From assembly GCA_014529385.2 (NCBI GenBank), contig CM043962.1:51121405-51185404 (forward strand): a stretch of DNA of 64,000 nucleotides, given 5' to 3'. The notes under the pieces are model-generated. The model saw only the letters and a program-made list of their open reading frames with translations. It searched no databases and was not told the DNA's origin. The stretch comes from Adiantum capillus-veneris (taxonomy: Eukaryota > Streptophyta > Polypodiopsida > Polypodiales > Pteridaceae). This document shows, piece by piece, positions 46,701 through 57,693 of this stretch. Each line of letters starts with the position of its first letter. Within the stretch, counting starts at the first letter, position 1. Made by a program: the position numbers and the translations under genes.

Positions 46701-47189
46701 AGAGGATTCTTCTTTATGATTATTCTGCAAAGATGCTCTGCATTGGGATACCTGATTTTTATCTTAGTACTTGAATGTGATGGAGGTGCTAGTATTTAGA
46801 ATGAGAATTATGTGGCTATGTTGCAAGGTGTGAATGTTTTAAAAGATCTAGAAATAGCAGAAGTTGCTCTCAGCTACTTTGTGTCTGTGCAATAAGAGTA
46901 AAATCCAAAAGCTTCCAAAGAAGATATTGTGCCTCTGTCAATGAGGCTATTACGTCTCTCTTTACATAAAAGAAGCTTTTATGTTCATACTTGCACTCCT
47001 TTTCACATACATTGTAAATACCCGAACATGGGACCACATGGTAATTGCCTTATTCTAAAATAGTGTGAGCTTGAGAGCAACATCTCGTTATTGGACAAAC
47101 CATAATTTGTTTAAATGTATCTTGTGAATCATGCAGATCAAAAAAGAGGGTTGCAGGGTGTTTGGGAAAAATATTGTATCACTGCACAG

Positions 47190-47760
47190 GAAAATAGATA
47201 TCAACGCATGCAAAGAGAGAGCCTTTGTCCAGATGAAATCACCTGCGTATGCATATCTTGATTGCATCAAGCAAGGGCCTCTCTCTTGATGCAATCACAT
47301 GCGTGTGCATCTTGAAGGCATGTGGCTCTACGCAAGATGCTGATATGGGCATAAAAATTCACGCTGATATTGTTGGTAAAGGGTTGCTGAAAAAGATATT
47401 GTGCTTGGCAATGCCTTGGTTGGCATGTTTGCTAAATGTGGTTCACTTCAGAGAGCACCATAACTTCTCGAAAAGCTTCCTATTTAGAGTGTGGACTGAT
47501 TGTAGGATTTACCCCACAGGGGGCAGGCCAGAAAGCTCTACTCTGTTTTCAACATATTTGAAGTGATAGCTCTGGTCTGTTCTCAGTAGATTCGAATCGA
47601 TGGCCTCTCTCATAATTGCAAGATTTGCTCCAAAAGGGCAGCGTAAGAAAGCTCTAGGCTGTTTTCAGCAAATGCGAAGCAAGGAATCTTGGAGAAAGAT
47701 GTCATGATTGGTCGTATTTTAATCAATACGTATGTCAAATGGGGTGCCCCAAAGACTACG
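47190..47760 (+). pseudogene. Second PPR pseudogene block
   Basis: PPR wording resumes after a gap of about 1 kb: ITCVCILKACGSTQDADMGI and KIHADIVGKGLLKK at 47295-47395, then decayed ACLLNVVHF and GxRPESSTLFS-like pieces. Probably part of the same ancestral gene as 44756-46140, separated by an insertion holding the MAP65-like fragment. Many stops. Confidence 0.78.
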
Positions 47761-48761
47761 ACTTTGTGTATGTGTGCATGTGAGCCTACGAACGAACAGT
47801 ACGGAGGATTCAACATCAATCGACATGTTTGCAGAAGTTGCAGAATGGATGACGATGGTAGAACGTATACTAGTGGGAAGGTGGCGGAACAATGTAAGGA
47901 AGTTCTAGAAAGGGCTCCATCCAAGATTGTGCGTTGATCTACATAACCGATACCAAAGGTACACTTATATTCCGTATTTTGATTTCCTTTATGTGATCTC
48001 AAAAGTACTTAGATTAAATCATGTATACATCAAAACAATAAATTTATATCATTTTTATTTAAAAGATTGTAGATGAGGGTGACAAAGGCTGAAGAATTTT
48101 CTGTGATGCCCAACAAATGGACACGTTGACAATACGCCACGGCAAGGCAACGTGGAATGATACATGTCTTCATAAAACATCTGTAATGAGTTCTTCTTTG
48201 TAAAGCTGTAGTATTTTTACAATAAAAAAGCCCCTCTAACATTGGAGAAGAAGCATAAGTCCCCCTTCAACACTGAAGAGAATAAAAGTAGCAGGGGAAG
48301 GGCACGCTCCCTACGGTATTATTATAAATGTGGAGAACGGTGCCAACTTCACATCATACATATGTATGGTTTTTTCCTTTTTTTATGGGCACAAACATCG
48401 TAAATGCACGAAATGCATCTCGTTTTGTTTTTATTATAATGTGGAACTGTTTACATTCATACATCTTTTCATGCAAAATCTCATTTGTGATGCGAGATCG
48501 TAGAGCTTCTGGTGAAAGCTTCGAGGAGATATGCTAACAAGCCATCATCACAAACTATGTCATGAGGTAAGCGCCACACCATCATCACTTTTTGAATTCT
48601 TACCATGTGCACAATAAAGCAATCAAAGCAAACTAGTTATACAACGTACCAGGTGTTAGCCCGCATATTGTGCACTTAGAAATTTTTTGGTTTAAAGGTT
48701 GTTCTAATGTTGCTTGATATGTGCCCAAGAGATCTCCTCCACATATTAAGCCTATATAAAG
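47761..48761. other. No supported gene
   Basis: An open frame ending 47937 has no family I recognise. The rest is AT-rich with nothing recognisable. Confidence 0.35.
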
Positions 48762-48940
48762 TGTTAGGTTTGAGGCACGTGGTGGGGCCCCACCCATTCA
48801 TTATATTTTTTTGGTTATAATGAAAATAAGCAGTGTCAGCACATTGAGTCCCTAAGCTCCACCCAAGACTTTGCTGCTTCTTCTCCTTCCCCCTTCTCTC
48901 CTTCCCTCTCTTGCATCTTGCACACATCTCTCTCTCCACA
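48762..48940 (+). repeat. Copia-type short LTR (179 bp)
   Basis: TGTTAGGTTTGAGG...CTCTCCACA, the same family as copia A 3' LTR (32566-32751). It is followed by a primer site, so it is a 5' LTR on the plus strand. No matching 3' LTR is found to the right. Confidence 0.82.
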
Positions 48941-48942
48941 AA

Positions 48943-48954
48943 TGGTATTAGAGC
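48943..48954 (+). other. Primer-binding site after the short LTR
   Basis: TGGTATTAGAGC, initiator tRNA-Met type with one transition. Two bases separate it from the LTR. Confidence 0.8.
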
Positions 48955-49526
48955 ATAGGCGTCTCGACCGCAAGCCCCAGCTACATCCACGTGTGCAGCA
49001 AGCCTAAAGAGGATTGGAATCTTTGGGAGATTAGGAAGCAAATCTGCAGGAAAACCACACAGGTCGACTGTGAGAGCTTGAGGCAAATCGAGCTTGGTCA
49101 AAGCCAGATAGAGTCGAGTATGGGAGCTTGGAAGCTCTGTACCAAAATTGAAGAGAGTTTCTTTGGTGGATCTGCAGCTCACGATTGTAGCAAGCATTTT
49201 GCAACAGGCTAGAAGCGAGCCCATTTGCAGATGAATCGCAAAGCAAATCGGAGCTTGAAGGCTTGAAGAAATCAAGCAAGGAAAAAGCGATGGTTTGGAT
49301 TGATTCGAGCAGTGGCGAGTAGAACCGTCGCGTGTCAGTTTGTCTGCAGGTTTTTTGACAGTTTTGTAGAGGATTTGATTTTTTCCAAAAAAACTTGACT
49401 TACACATTCATGTGTGCAAGCCATCGCTCCCACCATTGCCCTCGACAACTCGAGTACCCGACACCCGCTCACACACACCAGAGTCAAAGAGTGAGAGAGA
49501 GATTTTCTCACCATGGGAGAGCAGAG

Positions 49527-49595
<69 letters not shown>

Positions 49596-50090
49596 CAGGG
49601 CTTTGAAATCGACACCTCGTCATCGGCATCGGAGACTCCCATCCGGCGGCGGGAGGCGGCGTCGACATTCGTGATTCACTGTCGACATCGGTGAGAGCAG
49701 ATCGGCTCTCGGCTAGTCTCTAACATTGGCAGTTTCCACTGTTCTGTAGTCCTTCCCGTCTTGAGAGGAGAATCAATGGCCTCTCGCCATTTCGAGTGAA
49801 TCTCATCAATCGGATAATTCTTTAGGTACAACACATATTTTGGGTTTCTGGAGTACTCGATCAATCTTTTTACACAAGTGTCAACCTACAATTGACATTT
49901 GTACTCCGCTCTAGCCAAATTTCCCGTCGTAAATTTGCCTAAATCTCCTTTGGTTTCTTCAATTTCCACGTTGGGTTTCAACTTTTCTTCATCTCCCTGG
50001 AGAGGGTTGTTGTCTCTGTTAGATTCTTCGTGAGAACCCATGTGTGTTGCAGAAGGGATCACATCGTGCGTAGAAGAAGAATCTTTTTGA
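48955..50090 (+). other. Copia leader remnant meeting an opposing element end
   Basis: Non-coding DNA between a plus-strand primer site (48943) and a minus-strand primer site (50102-50091). It contains the compound microsatellite at 49530-49594. No gag is recognised on either strand, so both elements lost their bodies. Confidence 0.55.
49530..49594. repeat. Compound (GT)n-(GA)n microsatellite
   Basis: GT tract followed almost directly by GA tract, joined by TATGA. Confidence 0.97.
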
Positions 50091-50102
50091 GTTTTGATAC
50101 CA
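50091..50102 (-). other. Primer-binding site, minus strand
   Basis: TGGTATCAAAAC on the minus strand, one base from a TGTTATAGG that could start an LTR at 50104. Confidence 0.65.
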
Positions 50103-50103
50103 C

Positions 50104-50174
50104 TGTTATAGGCTTGTACGCTTCAAGCGAGAAATCAATAGCAACACACGAATAGAAACTTCAAAATCATTGAA

Positions 50175-50230
<56 letters not shown>

Positions 50231-50549
50231 TGAACTGTGATGATGTGTCTCCAAATTGTGTAGCATTTTATTCAAGTCTCATGGAATAAAACCTATGAAT
50301 TTTTGAATTTTTGAATAATCGAATAACTCTAGTCTATAATGGATCTCCCAGAATTCTCCTCGTGAGATAGATCTTTAAGGTCTCTTGGGATAGTTTCCTA
50401 TGACGTTAAAATTATCTTCTTCTTCTCCTCTCTCTCTCTCTCTTCTCACTCGAATTCCATCGTAGAATACATAAAAGAGAGCACACACAACCATAAAATT
50501 GAGAGAGAGGAAGAGAGCCTTGCCCTCAAGTTTTGGTCTGGTAAAGCGC

Positions 50550-50601
<52 letters not shown>

Positions 50602-50720
50602 TCCATGATAGAAGACCAATAAAAGAGCACTAGATAATTAGGAGAGAGGAAGAAATACTTACCCTTAAGCTTTAGTAACTTCACTACACGTAGTTTTTGT
50701 TCTCGGTGCATAGGTTGATA
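50104..50720 (-). repeat. Possible LTR, minus strand (right end unknown)
   Basis: TGTTATAGGCTTG adjoins the primer site. It contains a (GA)n tract at 50181-50226 and the repeat pair at 50455/50601. No partner LTR is seen. Confidence 0.4.
50455..50690. repeat. Diverged tandem duplication, about 146 bp
   Basis: ATTCCATxxTAGAA...ATAAAAGAG...GAGAGAGGAAGA...CCCTxAAG recurs at 50455 and 50601, with a (CT)n(CA)n microsatellite (50550-50600) between them. Confidence 0.65.
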
Positions 50721-51361
50721 TATATCAAATTTTCTTGTAATCAACTATGCTACCTTTCTAAAAATGGATCCATGAAAAGAAGGACGAAAGAGCATTCTTG
50801 AATGCTATGGATTTGTGGAGTGGGCTCTCAAGGATCCACGTGGCATCGTGGTGAAAATTGTAACACGATCCCCTTCTTATCCCCTTTCCCTTCTTTTGAG
50901 TATGGCTTGAATATAAACAAGTGAAAACATGACGGCTTTCAAAAACAATAAAAAAGTGATAAAATTGTTTAAATTGGTATCAGTGTTTGGGAAAGGATTG
51001 CATCAGCTTAGTCTTGAGTCGATTGAAAATCGAGACTAGCTAGCTGTAAATCATGGCAAACGAAAAACGAATGAAATATGTGAGAAAGTCGTCCAAATAT
51101 TTTGCAAATCTCAAAATTTTTGCTAGTATTTTCGGTTTTTTTCTTTGTGAGGAGAAAACTCGATCAGCAATTGCTTAATAAAAGAGACTTTCTTGAATCT
51201 ATTGGGTCCACCTTTTCTATTACATGGAATCTTGATAGATTCCATTTTATGCATAATTGAATCGACACAAAAGTCCACCTCCAGGGGCGAAGATCGACCT
51301 TGCCACCTTGGAAGCTCTCTGCGTACGCCCGCAAGCTCCAACACCACCTATAATCGGACCC

Positions 51362-51409
<48 letters not shown>

Positions 51410-51880
51410 GCCTCTCTTAATCACACCTTTCGCTATCTGCAGCTTGGATCATCCTGAAATCGGGAAGTTAATCAACCTTCTCATGCTAAAAATAAGCTTG
51501 AATGGGATAGAAATCAACTCTATCGTTATCAGTTGCGCCCCTTTTTGCCGTGGGCGGATGATCCACCTTCCCCTCTGTATGCGCATTGCCCTCACACACA
51601 TAGTCTAGGTGGAGCAGCACACACCCCGTGCCCCCCTTTGTCCACTTGGGTATCTTGAACTACAAGAAATCACGCACGATGTCATGGGCCTGAGGTTGGC
51701 CTTGTGCACTTTTCCATCGCTTGGAGACCCTTGAGACGTGCATGTGTGCACCCTAAGAGAGAGGTTGCCGGGTTGGCAAGTAGAGGAGATGCTTGTTGGT
51801 TGGCTGAGCTCAATGCGATTAAGCACATCAAAGACCAGCCAGAACATGTCCCTGGCACGAGAAACACCACAAAAAAAAAC
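50721..51880. other. No supported gene
   Basis: Contains a C14 run joined to a (CT)n tract at 51361-51407. Open frames at 51605-51961 on either strand show no family resemblance. Confidence 0.35.
51361..51407. repeat. Poly-C plus (CT)n tract
   Basis: A C run passing directly into CT dinucleotides. Confidence 0.95.
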
Positions 51881-52155
51881 GTTGATTTTATTGGCCCAGC
51901 CATGTTTGTGTTGGCTAGTTGGAAGAGTTAGCCACTGAGCTTTCTCGGCCAACCACGACACTATCTAACATGGGGTCTTAATGAACCCAAGGCGGTGGGA
52001 TCGATGACTGCTCTATGGGAATCTTGAGGACGACGAACGGCTAGGAAAAAAGTCAGCACATTGACCCACATCGCTCCTCATTGCAGACTCAAACCCGAGA
52101 CCTCACGTTTGGCAGCGTGACACTCTAACCACGGGCCCACATGTCCCCAAGGCCA
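51865..52155 (-). mobile_element. tRNA-derived SINE, minus strand
   Basis: On the minus strand a tRNA-like head carries an A-box (TGGTTAGAGTG at 52131-52121) and a B-box (GGTTTGAGTCT at 52095-52085) 36 bp apart, the internal pol III promoter. Between them, TCACG and CGTGA pair around a loop with CTGCCAA, resembling a glycine-type (GCC) anticodon arm. About 200 bp of tRNA-unrelated body follow, ending in a run of nine T (on the plus strand, the A9 run near 51870). Poly-T ends are known from plant Au-type SINEs. SINEs depend on LINE enzymes for movement. Target duplications were not identified. Confidence 0.65.
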
Positions 52156-52379
52156 AGCCACTTTCTAATAAAGTGAACTCGAACATGGGAAAAAGTAAAC
52201 ACCAACAAAACAAGTAATAAAATCACAAGGCCTGCAAAATAAGTGTCGAAGAAACATACTCTTAGTAGAAGGTAGACTTCCATATGCATTTGTTGATCGT
52301 ATTATGCGCATAGAAGAAGCGAAAAAAGTTACATGCTTTGAAAATTTCACGTGGAAAGTCACACTCTAGAGGGACACCT

Positions 52380-52662
52380 TGTGCTCACATGGTGTTCATG
52401 TTGCTAGGGCTCTTGCCCTTGGACACTTGAGTGCATCTTTCTCTTGGGTGGGTCGCCCAAGGAGGAGGTTCCTAACTAGTTGCTACGAGTTCTCTCTATC
52501 GTTCCTAGCATGTGGTGCATCAATTATGTTGCCATGGTGATGCATATGCGTGGCTCTTGCATGATGGTAGGTGACCCTTGCCCGACCATGTAACATGACT
52601 AATATTTGGAACGGATAAGCACCTGCCCCCTAAGGGCCCTCTGGTGTGTCGAAAAAAAAAAT
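52380..52662 (+). repeat. Retroposon-like 3' end with poly(A)
   Basis: A GC-balanced block ending GGTGTGTCG followed by A10 at about 52653-52662, as in truncated LINE or SINE 3' ends. The upstream limit is arbitrary and no RT is visible. Confidence 0.35.
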
Positions 52663-52721
52663 CTTCAATTTAAGAGTCATTAGCTCAAACAAGAATGCAG
52701 TAAATCCTACCAAACACGAGC

Positions 52722-52723
<2 letters not shown>

Positions 52724-52808
<85 letters not shown>
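52724..52808. repeat. Compound (GT)n-(GA)n microsatellite
   Basis: About 30 bp of GT passing directly into about 55 bp of GA; followed by ATGAAATGTTATAT, also found after the GA tract at 53573. Confidence 0.97.
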
Positions 52809-52810
<2 letters not shown>

Positions 52811-52942
52811 ACTGAGATGAAATGTTATATTAAACATATTTAGAAGGTCAAAATGACCTATGAGACCAAACTGATATAATCGTGGTGGATCTAATACAAT
52901 GTTTGGATACAAAATAAAATGAAGTAAAATAAAAGCTAAACT

Positions 52943-52946
<4 letters not shown>

Positions 52947-53015
<69 letters not shown>
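52947..53015. repeat. (GA)n microsatellite
   Basis: Uninterrupted GA, about 69 bp. Confidence 0.98.
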
Positions 53016-53016
<1 letters not shown>

Positions 53017-53449
53017 AAGAGTTGATAGTTGAGGGTCTGAAGATCATGAGCTTGTGTATAGGAAGGTGCACAATGCAACCCTATCTAGGAGACACCATTA
53101 TTCATGAGGAAGAGAAGAGATGAAACTATAAGATGGCCATTTCAGACTGCCTCATCAATTAACTGATGCCGGCTTGTGTTGATCAAAAACCCAAACTCAT
53201 GTACATTAGCCTAGCAGGCTTGGTAGCAGGGAGTACAACCTCTCTAAGCTTGTAGTCCATCAAGATAAGGGCTTCCCAAAAACAAAGAATATAAGGGCAC
53301 ACTTTAAGCCCTTTCCGGTTTTGGGCAACTTGAAGCATTTGAAAGCAGCACCGCCAAATTCAAGTTGTATTCATTCATTGCTGATAAGTTATGTTGTCAT
53401 AATATGGATACGATAGGGAGGCACCATGGCATTATGTTTCTGGTTGCAA

Positions 53450-53890
<441 letters not shown>

Positions 53891-54660
53891 GTGCCTTGCA
53901 AGCTCCAACCAAAACACGTAGTAGAACTGCATGAGCGCTCAAATCAATCTTGGCTCGCTCTGCAAGGATGTGTGCACGTGTACATGCACAGGTGTTGCCT
54001 TTAATACAAATATGTGTTGGCAACCTGTTTAGAGAGTTGCAGTATGGAATGTACTTGAGCTTCAGAAATCTCAATGGTACTAGTTTTGTCGAGCTAGGTT
54101 TAACCGCAACACTAAACTTATCTTCTACTTGCTATAAATGTGAGTTCCTCAAGCCTTGGCAACTGATTGCCAGCTTTCACAAGGTTTGCCCCTAGCCCAC
54201 CCACTAAATTGTGCACTTTGAGATCCGAACACTCAAAGATTAATAGCTTTTCCAGCCAACTAGCTCATCATGTCTCAAATCTTGCAAGACGAGCATGATT
54301 AGCCACCCTACATTTGGGACTCCTTCCAACCTCTCAACTTTGTAACTTCTTGTATATTTTCCAATCTCAAACTCGGAGAACCTTAATATTTCTCCCTTCA
54401 ATATTGCTCAGATGCAGGCTCATGCTATGCAGTCTATTTGAATGAGGGCAGCTATACTTTGATTTGTACTACTTTTACTGCACTCCGATTTCTGCATGCA
54501 TACATGTAAATGAAGCACTGATTGACCTACAATACACAAATGTTATGCTCACAAAGCTAACACACATGCGCACGTGTGCAACTCGTGTACTGCACCTAGT
54601 GTTGAAGCCTAAGCCGTCAAAATTATCAGTTACAATAACTTACAAAGGCAACCATCGATG
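53891..54660. other. No supported gene
   Basis: Ordinary-looking DNA; short open frames have no recognisable similarity. Confidence 0.35.
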
Positions 54661-54669
54661 AATTCAAGC

Positions 54670-54960
54670 TCAACACCCCGTCACCCATATCTGGCAGTTT
54701 AACCTCAACACTGACATTATCTTCTCCATTGAGGCCCGCAACCCCACCAAGTAGATCAGCCTCTACTACAATGACATGGCCGACTCGCTCCTCTACTAAT
54801 GCTAGAATTAAAAGGGTACAGAGAGAAGACAGAGCCCAGAGATTATGTGCCTTCTTTGGCAGCTTGTCCACCCGCTTCAAGTTGAACTTTACCTCTCACG
54901 TCACTCCTTTGGAGCAAAGGACTCGCGGGAGCTATCAGATTATGTGAAATGTCCTAAGGA
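54670..54960 (+). pseudogene. Possible NHL/LEA_2-like gene remnant
   Basis: One frame reads IWQFNLNTDIIFSIEARNPT then, past a TAG, ISLYYNDMADSLLY followed by more stops. The pattern N-L-N-x-D-x-x-F-x-x-x-A-R-N-P followed by I-x-x-Y-Y-x-D resembles the LEA_2 domain of NDR1/HIN1-like membrane proteins of plants, in which ARNPN...IGIYY is typical. At least five stops occur within 100 codons and no membrane segment is visible upstream. Overlapping open frames in other phases are probably chance. The identification is tentative. Confidence 0.45.
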
Positions 54961-55142
54961 GAGGGAGTGGTTGAAAGCCAGTTGCCAAGAAAGCTCACGT
55001 CTCATAGATGAGTGCTACGGGTGGAGTCAGGGCATCAACTGCTCCATGGGCCTCCTTCAAAGTAGCTCCAATATCAGCCCAACGTGTTGAGGGTGAGAGC
55101 AACGAGTTGAAGATAGGTTTAGGATTTTGGTTGTATGGCAGC

Positions 55143-55162
55143 TCTCTCTCTCTCTCTCTCAC

Positions 55163-55207
<45 letters not shown>
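55143..55207. repeat. Compound (CT)n-(CA)n microsatellite
   Basis: CT tract followed by CA tract, three bases apart. Confidence 0.96.
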
Positions 55208-55213
<6 letters not shown>

Positions 55214-55666
55214 ATCCCTATGTCGGTCCAGCTCATGACGGTGAGATCACCTGAGAACCCCCAAGACATGTCCATCATTAGATTTACACACTCTTCTTTT
55301 AAATGAGTGCCCACTATCTTATTTCAATCAATCACCATTTTTGCCTTATCAAAAAATGCTTCAAAATACAACTCGATCTTTTTCTATTATAATAAGCAAA
55401 AAGAGAAGGCGTCACTATAGCCTTTGTCCTTTGGACAGGCCAAAAAATAAACATGAACAAAAAAAGTAAATAAAGACAAATTGAACAACGTCCCAACTTC
55501 ACAAAAAACATGCTTCACTTCCAACACCGTAGATCCCACCCATTCTTCATTCAATAAAGTTGTCCTAGTTACTCGCATGGGTGATTAGCTGAGGGAGGAG
55601 CAATCGTCCTTCTCGGCCCTCGATCACCACAGGAGCTCACTCGGAAAGAAGAGTAGGTGCTTGGAT

Positions 55667-55912
55667 ATGGCGGCTGCAAACAGCGAAGTGGTTTGGGATG
55701 CTGCGAATAGCAGGTTTGCTACCCGTGACGGCTTGGCTTACTTGCAGTATACCATGCTCTCCCGAAACCAGAAGCCGGTGATGGACATGGTCCACACGTA
55801 TGTGCCCCCTAGCAAGCGCGGTTCTGGCATCGCTGCCCTCCTTTGTGCATCTGCTTTCCAGCATGCCCAACAGCATGGCCTTCTCGTCCTTCCTACCTGC
55901 AGCTACATATCC
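55667..55912 (+). CDS. GNAT-family acetyltransferase (At1g77540-like), first exon
   Basis: An open frame from the ATG at 55667 encodes MAAANSEVVWDAANSRFATR and continues to VMDMVHTYVPPSKRGSGIAA and FQHAQQHGLLVLPTCSYIS. It matches the small plant GCN5-related N-acetyltransferases typified by Arabidopsis At1g77540: a W-x-x-x-x-x-R-F start, the VHTYVP strand, the R-G-x-G acetyl-CoA pyrophosphate loop, and a final P-x-C-S-Y. The exon plausibly ends in phase 0 at a GT donor (ATATCC|GTAAC, 55912/55913). About 82 residues are present; the last ~20-30 of the family are missing, so a second exon is needed but none was recognised by 56.5 kb. No stop or frameshift occurs in the exon. The start is chosen because the family begins close to this tryptophan. 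An immediately upstream in-frame TTG is ignored. Confidence 0.75.
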
Positions 55913-55987
55913 GTAACACCCTCTCTCCCCCCCCCCCCCCCCCCCTTCCTTTTTTTGCCACGTGTGTTGCAGCTACATATCCGTAAC

Positions 55988-56060
<73 letters not shown>
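55898..56060. repeat. Duplicated splice-donor region and poly-C/(CT)n tracts
   Basis: TGCAGCTACATATCCGTAAC at 55898 recurs at 55968, so the presumed exon end and donor exist twice. The copies are separated by a C18 run. After the second copy come a (CT)n tract (55989-56030) and a C run of about 30 (56031-56060). Confidence 0.88.
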
Positions 56061-56062
<2 letters not shown>

Positions 56063-56465
56063 AAATACACACACGAGGGAGAGTTTGTATGTTTGTTTTT
56101 GGGATGAGGGAGAGTTTGATTGTTGGCTCCCTTGCCTGATTTGGAGTTCTTGATTGGTGAAAATATTCGGGATGCGAGGGAGCAAGTTGATCCTTGGTCA
56201 TAAGGTAGGGGAGTGTCAAAGAACAAGGAGCGATATAGGGTGACTCTTTGTGCACCTCCACAATTGAAGTCTTTCACTCAAGTTGTTGAGTTTTGGAGAT
56301 TCTTTATTCTAGTTGGCCTTGGATTCCCTTTTCTCTCTTCTTGGAGAGAGCCTTGGCATCTACAGATTACAAGTGCCGCTTTCGGCAAGTGGACTATCCT
56401 CTCTAGTGCCAAAGTCCTACTAGGTTGCTCTAAGTAGGTGTTCTCGTTGGCTGTCCCTTTTGAGC
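56061..56465. other. Unassigned stretch downstream of GNAT exon
   Basis: A 74-codon frame (56213-56437) has no recognised similarity. It was searched by eye for the missing GNAT end without success. Confidence 0.3.
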
Positions 56466-56583
56466 TCTATATAGCAACCTTAACAAATTGCCCTACCCAG
56501 ACTTTGACGATAAGTAAAATAAATACCTAAAAGCCAAACTAAATAATGGGATTACATTGGGCAGTTCACTTGAGATGCCAAAA
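56466..56583. repeat. Fragment of the LTR family at 62810
   Basis: About 118 bp match 62945-63063 with few differences (TATATAGCAACCTTA start, GATGCCAAAA end). Confidence 0.85.
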
Positions 56584-56668
56584 ACACCCTCTTTGTAGCT
56601 CGTAGTGGACATCAATAGTGAGACCAAGTCGATGAAGAAGCTACCATGGACACCCCAATAGAGGATCC

Positions 56669-57170
56669 TGTAATAGACTTGGACACTCCAAGTCAAAAAT
56701 CAATCACGACAGCACCAAATAACCACTTCAAACAATTCACAGATCACAATAGATTTGCACTGGCCCGGCGGAGTTCCCTGCTTAGAGATATTGGCCCCAA
56801 AGATTGGTGCCCCTTTCGGTATTTCTTTTTATATTAATCAGATCAATGTACAAGAGAGTGGTTAGGGTTTCATTCTCAGACTCTGCGTCCAGATCCTCTG
56901 AGAAGTGAGGCCCTCACCACTTATTTAAAGATACAAGGGATGCCCAAAAGTAGAGCCCCAAAAGCTTTTAAAATAAAAAGCATCAGTTTTCTCTCTCTTA
57001 GAGAGTCTTTTCAAAATTCGCGTTGCTCATCATTTTTCAAATTTTTTTTTTCCAACCTCTGCGATTTCCGAAAATTAGGGTTTTTGGCAAAAATTAGGGT
57101 TTGCAAGAATTTTAGGGTTTTTGGCAGAAATTAGGGTTTTTGCTATCCGCCATGTCATCACTTTGTGACA
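56669..57170 (-). repeat. Solo LTR with telo-box cluster
   Basis: 502 bp, TGTAATAG...TTTGTGACA, flanked by GATCC on both sides (56664-56668 and 57171-57175), i.e. an isolated LTR with its own target duplication. It is homologous to 60338-60923. Near its end TTAGGGTTT occurs at 57075, 57094, 57112 and 57131. The strand is not certain. Confidence 0.8.
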
Positions 57171-57175
57171 GATCC

Positions 57176-57693
57176 TTTCTACTAAATACACCTCGGTTAT
57201 GCTACCTTCAACTTTGTACCTTAGAAGAGTGCCATCTTGAGCATTGGTTGCCTTTTAGAAAATTTGAACTGTAGACCACACTACGTCCAAGAATCCCCAT
57301 GAATCCCCATTCATGAACTGTGAACATATCATGTCCAAATATACTTTCCAGATAATAAACTTTGAACACATTCTGTCCATAATCCGACCAACAACAATGG
57401 ATTGGTGCGCACTCATCTGTAGTGTTTTAGATACGTCTGATTGATTCCCTGCAAGATGCATGTGTCTCGAACTCCAACCGACGGGTTCAAACACCGATAA
57501 CTTGAACTCCAACACAAGGGTCCAAATTAATCATATGGAGCACTTCTTGCCCCTCTCTGCTACTCACAAGCCTCTCTCTGGCCGAAGGTAGTGGTGACAC
57601 TTTCCCCTTGACTTCTAGAAATCTGACATTGAGGCCACGTTGGCCGTCGCCATGTGTGCCATGCCGATCTCCTCTGGCAACTCTTTATTACGA
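57176..57693. other. No supported gene
   Basis: Spacer between the solo LTR and the inverted LTR; open frames lack similarity. Confidence 0.4.

Noticed and set aside
48676-49407. 243-codon open frame on the minus strand
   Set aside because: It runs antisense through the short copia LTR and primer site; the LTR structure explains the sequence better.
51605-51961. Protein-coding gene on either strand
   Set aside because: Overlapping open frames in several phases, no motif, and partial overlap with the SINE.
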